Assembly: GCA_031277315.1 (NCBI GenBank)
Contig: JAITMP010000028.1
Location: 1 to 50,141, forward strand
From: Zoogloeaceae bacterium
Lineage (GTDB): Bacteria > Pseudomonadota > Gammaproteobacteria > Burkholderiales > Rhodocyclaceae
DNA length: 50,141 nucleotides
Reading direction: 5' to 3'
In this document: positions 46,970-50,141 of the stretch, piece by piece
Numbering within the stretch: position 1 is the stretch's first letter
Layout of the letters: every line of letters starts with the position of its first letter
Position numbers and translations under genes: made by a program
The notes under the pieces: generated by a model
The model's database searches: none
What the model was told of the DNA's origin: nothing
What the model saw: only the letters and a program-made list of their open reading frames with translations

Positions 46970-48070
46970 ATGAGCATTGCCGAATTCGCGCCATCCTATA
47001 TCCGCTCCATTTCGCCTTATCAGCCGGGCAAGCCGATCACCCAGCTTGCCCGCGAGATGGGCATCCCGGTCGAGCAGATCGTCAAGCTGGCTTCCAACGA
47101 AAACCCGCTCGGCATGAGTCCGCGCGCGCGCGCCGCGGTGCAGGCGGCCATCGACGGGCTGGAACGCTACCCCGACCAGTTCGACCTGACCGCCGTGCTG
47201 GCGCAGCAGTGCGGCGTCGGCATGGAGCAGATCGTGCTCGGCAACGGTTCCAACGACGTGCTCGATCTGGCCGCCCGCGTGTTTCTCGCGCCGGGGCGCT
47301 CCTCCGTGTTTTCGCGCCATGCGTTCGCCGTTTATCCGCTGGCGACCTTGTCCGCCGGCGGCGAGTGCATCGCCGTGCCGGCGAAAGCCTACGGCCACGA
47401 TCTGGCCGCCATGCGCGCCGCCATCCGCCCCGATACGCGCATCGTCTGGATCGCCAATCCGAACAACCCGACCGGTAATTTCCTGCCGGGCGCCGAGATA
47501 CAGGCTTTTCTGGCTTCGGTGCCGAAAGACGTCGTGGTGGTGCTCGACGAGGCTTACAACGAATACCTGCCGCCGGCGGATCGCGTCGATACGCTGGCCT
47601 GGGTGAAGACGTTCCCGAACCTGATCGTCACGCGCACGTTCTCGAAAATCCACGGACTGGCCGGTCTGCGCGTCGGCTACGCCGTCACCACGGCGGAGAT
47701 CGCCGACCTGATACACCGCGTGCGCCAGCCCTTCAACGTGAATAATCTCGCGCTGGCCGGCGCCATCGCCGCCATCGACGACCACGCCTTCATCGCCGCC
47801 AGCTATGACAACAATCAGCGCGGCATGGAGCAGATCATCGCCGGCCTGAAGCGGCTCGGCCTCGACTACATTCCCTCGCGCGGCAACTTCCTCACCTTCA
47901 AGGCGGGCGACGCGGTGAAGGTGAATCAGGCGCTGCTCAAACAGGGCATCATCGTGCGACCGATCGGCGGTTACGGGCTGCCCGAACATCTGCGCGTCAC
48001 CATCGGGCTGGAAGCCGAAAACGCGCGTTTCCTCGCCGCTCTGGAAAAGGCGCTGGAAGGCGCCCGCTAG
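46970..48070 (+). CDS. hisC: Histidinol-phosphate/aromatic aminotransferase
   Basis: This is a 366-residue fold-type I PLP aminotransferase. The PLP lysine is Lys226 in TFSKIHGLAGLRVGY; other motifs are ANPNNPTGN and LDEAYNEYLP. HisC acts in histidine synthesis, and HisC2-type copies inside aromatic operons often also transaminate prephenate or phenylpyruvate-type acids. Its position between pheA and tyrA suggests the aromatic role, as inference. AAAGGAGG is a strong ribosome-binding site just before the ATG. Confidence 0.93.
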   Translation: MSIAEFAPSYIRSISPYQPGKPITQLAREMGIPVEQIVKLASNENPLGMSPRARAAVQAAIDGLERYPDQFDLTAVLAQQCGVGMEQIVLGNGSNDVLDLAARVFLAPGRSSVFSRHAFAVYPLATLSAGGECIAVPAKAYGHDLAAMRAAIRPDTRIVWIANPNNPTGNFLPGAEIQAFLASVPKDVVVVLDEAYNEYLPPADRVDTLAWVKTFPNLIVTRTFSKIHGLAGLRVGYAVTTAEIADLIHRVRQPFNVNNLALAGAIAAIDDHAFIAASYDNNQRGMEQIIAGLKRLGLDYIPSRGNFLTFKAGDAVKVNQALLKQGIIVRPIGGYGLPEHLRVTIGLEAENARFLAALEKALEGAR

Positions 48071-48076
48071 ACGCGC

Positions 48077-48955
48077 GTGGGCTTCCGGCTCGGCAAGCTC
48101 GTCGTTTTCGGCGTCGGCCTGATCGGCGGCTCCTTCGCGCTGGCGCTGAAGCAGGCCGGCGTTGTCAGTGAGGTGGTCGGCATCGGCCGCAGCCGCGCCA
48201 CGCTTGACGAGGCGCTGCGGCTGGGACTGATCGACCGCATCGGCGCGTGCGATGCCGTTACCTTGCGGGACGCCGATCTGGCGCTGCTCGCCACGCCGGT
48301 CGGCCAGATGCCGGCGCTGATGCAGGCGATGGCCCCGTTCCTCGGCCCGCATACCGCGATCACCGACGGCGGCAGCACCAAGAGCGATGTCGTCGCCGCC
48401 GTGCGCCGTTTTCTGCCCGCACATTGTGCGCGTTTCGTGCCGGCCCATCCGATCGCCGGGGCGGAGAACAGCGGCGCGGCGGCGGCCAAAGCCGATCTCT
48501 ATGCCGACCGCAAAGTGGTGCTGACGCCGCTGCCGGAGAACGACGCCGACGCCATTGCCCGCGTGCGCGCCGCCTGGGCGGCCTGCGGCGCCGTGGTGCA
48601 TGAGATGGCCCCGGCGCGTCACGATCAGGTGTTCGCCGCCGTCAGCCATCTGCCGCATCTGCTGTCGTTTGCGCTGGTGCATGATCTTGCCCGGCGCGAG
48701 AACCGCGAGGAATTTTTCCGCTTCGCCGCCAGCGGCTTCCGTGACTTCACGCGCATCGCCGCCAGCCATCCCGAAATGTGGCGCGACATTTGCATCGCCA
48801 ACAAGGACGCCTTGCTCGGCGAACTGGCGCAGTATCAAGGCCAACTGGAGGAACTGCGCCGGGCGCTGGAAGGCGGCGACGCCGCCGCGCTGGAAGCGGT
48901 GTTCGACGAGGCGCGCACCGTGCGCCGCGCCTGGGCCGAGGGCAAGCTCTCCTGA
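48077..48955 (+). CDS. tyrA: Prephenate dehydrogenase
   Basis: TyrA oxidatively decarboxylates prephenate (or arogenate) toward tyrosine. The 292-residue product has the NAD motif [13 protein letters not shown] (about residues 12-24), ATPVGQMP, the family motif [10 protein letters not shown] and [14 protein letters not shown]. No chorismate mutase domain is attached, as expected next to bifunctional pheA. The start codon is GTG at 48077, six bases after the hisC stop. The stop overlaps the aroA start (ATGA-type). Confidence 0.94.
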   Translation: MGFRLGKLVVFGVGLIGGSFALALKQAGVVSEVVGIGRSRATLDEALRLGLIDRIGACDAVTLRDADLALLATPVGQMPALMQAMAPFLGPHTAITDGGSTKSDVVAAVRRFLPAHCARFVPAHPIAGAENSGAAAAKADLYADRKVVLTPLPENDADAIARVRAAWAACGAVVHEMAPARHDQVFAAVSHLPHLLSFALVHDLARRENREEFFRFAASGFRDFTRIAASHPEMWRDICIANKDALLGELAQYQGQLEELRRALEGGDAAALEAVFDEARTVRRAWAEGKLS

Positions 48956-50141
48956 TGGAGTATCTGGATCTCGCGCCGGCGGCATGGGCTTCGGGCACGG
49001 TGCGCCTGCCCGGCTCGAAAAGCCTGTCCAACCGTTTTTTGCTGCTCGCCGCCCTGGCCGAGGGCGAGACGGTGATCCGCGATCTGCTGCGTTCCGATGA
49101 CGTTGAGCGCATGCTCGACGCGCTGCGGGCGCTCGGCGTCGGCTGGCGGCAGGCGGCGGACGGGGATATCGTCGTCAGCGGCGTTGGCGGCGTTGTGCCG
49201 GTCAAGCAGGCTGAACTGTTTCTCGGCAACGCCGGCACGGCTTTCCGTCCACTGACGGCGGCGCTGGCGCTCAGCGGCGGACGCTATCGCCTTGCCGGCG
49301 TGCCGCGCATGCACGAGCGGCCGATCGGCGATCTGGTCGACGCCCTGCGCCGGATCGGCGCCGACATCCGCTATGCGGGCAAGGAAGGGTTTCCGCCGCT
49401 GGACATTCATCCCGCGCCGATCCGCGCTGGCGGCCGGGTGACGGTGCGCGGCGAGGCGTCGAGCCAGTTTTTGACCGCGCTGCTGATGGCGCTGCCGTTG
49501 ACCGGCGCCGGCGCGACGGTCGAAGTGGCGGGCGAACTGATTTCCAAACCCTACGTCGACATCACCCTGAATCTGATGGCGCGGTTTGGCGTGACCGTCG
49601 AGCGCGACGGCTGGCGCGCCTTCCACATCCCGCCCGGCGCGCGCTACCGCAGTCCGGGCGCGGTGTTTGTCGAAGGCGATGCGTCCGCCGCGTCGTATTT
49701 TCTCGCCGCCGGCGCCATCGCCGGCGGGCCGGTGCGCGTCGAGGGCGTCGGGCGGGAGAGCATTCAGGGCGACGTGCGCTTTGCCGAGGCGCTGGCGGCG
49801 ATGGGCGCGCGGATAGAAATGGGGCCGAACTGGATTGAGGCGCGCGCGCCGGCGGAGGGTGGACTGAAGGGTCACCCGAAGGGCCGCCTGAAGGCAATCG
49901 ACCTCGACGCCAACCCGATTCCCGACGCCGCCATGACGCTGGCCGTGGCGGCGCTGTTCGCGGACGGCGCGACGCGGCTGCGCAATATTGGCAGTTGGCG
50001 GGTCAAGGAAACCGACCGCATCGCCGCCATGACGGCGGAACTGCGCAAGCTCGGCGCCGTTGTCGAGGCGGGCGATGATTTCATCGCCGTCTCGCCGCCG
50101 CCGGCGCTGACGCCCGATGCCGTCATCGACACCTACGACGA
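48955..50141 (+). CDS. aroA: 5-enolpyruvylshikimate-3-phosphate synthase, partial at window edge
   Basis: AroA joins PEP and shikimate-3-phosphate in the shikimate pathway. The frame is open to the end of the window (395 codons seen of about 430). Motifs include [10 protein letters not shown] near residue 20, [11 protein letters not shown] (the class I glyphosate-sensitive PEP-site pattern, with Gly and Ala as in E. coli), [12 protein letters not shown], the catalytic Asp in IPDAAMT, and RVKETDRI. Before the [13 protein letters not shown] motif there is a Gly/Lys-rich stretch ([11 protein letters not shown]) that is longer than usual. The ATG at 48955 overlaps the tyrA stop. Confidence 0.96.
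   Translation, partial: MEYLDLAPAAWASGTVRLPGSKSLSNRFLLLAALAEGETVIRDLLRSDDVERMLDALRALGVGWRQAADGDIVVSGVGGVVPVKQAELFLGNAGTAFRPLTAALALSGGRYRLAGVPRMHERPIGDLVDALRRIGADIRYAGKEGFPPLDIHPAPIRAGGRVTVRGEASSQFLTALLMALPLTGAGATVEVAGELISKPYVDITLNLMARFGVTVERDGWRAFHIPPGARYRSPGAVFVEGDASAASYFLAAGAIAGGPVRVEGVGRESIQGDVRFAEALAAMGARIEMGPNWIEARAPAEGGLKGHPKGRLKAIDLDANPIPDAAMTLAVAALFADGATRLRNIGSWRVKETDRIAAMTAELRKLGAVVEAGDDFIAVSPPPALTPDAVIDTYD

Overview
The window looks like a chromosomal segment of a GC-rich betaproteobacterium. Gene order is the main reason. The block yhbY<>rlmE-ftsH-folP-glmM-tpiA-secG-tRNA-Leu(GAG) runs straight into an unfused 14-gene nuoA-N complex I operon. A second core block, ubiG/gph facing gyrA, is followed by serC, a serA-type gene, pheA, hisC, tyrA and aroA. 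A Rhodocyclales or Nitrosomonadales-like member is my best guess, but no 16S rRNA gene is present to test it.

Layout. 1-3.2 kb: the end of a probable oligopeptide ABC transport locus (double ATPase) coupled to a metal-dependent amidohydrolase. 3.3-10.1 kb: ribosome maturation and housekeeping (yhbY, rlmE, ftsH, folP, glmM, tpiA, secG). 10.25 kb: tRNA-Leu. 10.45-24.8 kb: the complete nuo operon, then a Nudix ADP-sugar hydrolase. 25.5-27.4 kb: a decayed Mu-like prophage fragment on the minus strand, holding an intact gpG-like gene and a 5'-truncated gpF-like gene with a putative PBECR-type nuclease tail. 27.4-29.4 kb: a soluble NarX-like kinase and a NarL-like regulator. 29.4-33.3 kb: tRNA-Arg(CCT), uup, and the earP-efp pair, in which EF-P carries the Arg32 that EarP rhamnosylates. 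33.35-36.7 kb: an accessory stretch of small orphan genes, a DmeF-type metal exporter, and several integron attC-like sites around low-GC orphan genes. 36.8-38.6 kb: tmRNA, gph and ubiG on the minus strand. 38.7-40.8 kb: an OmpA-family protein and an MtaD/TRZ-type amidohydrolase. 41.0-50.1 kb: gyrA and the serine/aromatic amino-acid operon, cut off inside aroA at the window edge.

How the genes work together. The nuo genes are tightly packed, with 1-8 bp overlaps or short gaps, and encode a complete respiratory NADH:quinone oxidoreductase. uup, earP and efp all relate to ribosome function. serC, serA-like, pheA, hisC, tyrA and aroA form a contiguous serine/phenylalanine/tyrosine/chorismate supply operon.

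The least ordinary parts are the attC-like cassette islands without an integrase in the window, the prophage remnant with a possible toxin domain, an in-frame 12-bp tandem repeat in earP, a 24-bp palindrome family, and a G-quadruplex-type G-run upstream of gyrA. I did not find CRISPR arrays, intact insertion sequences, or an obvious new defence system.
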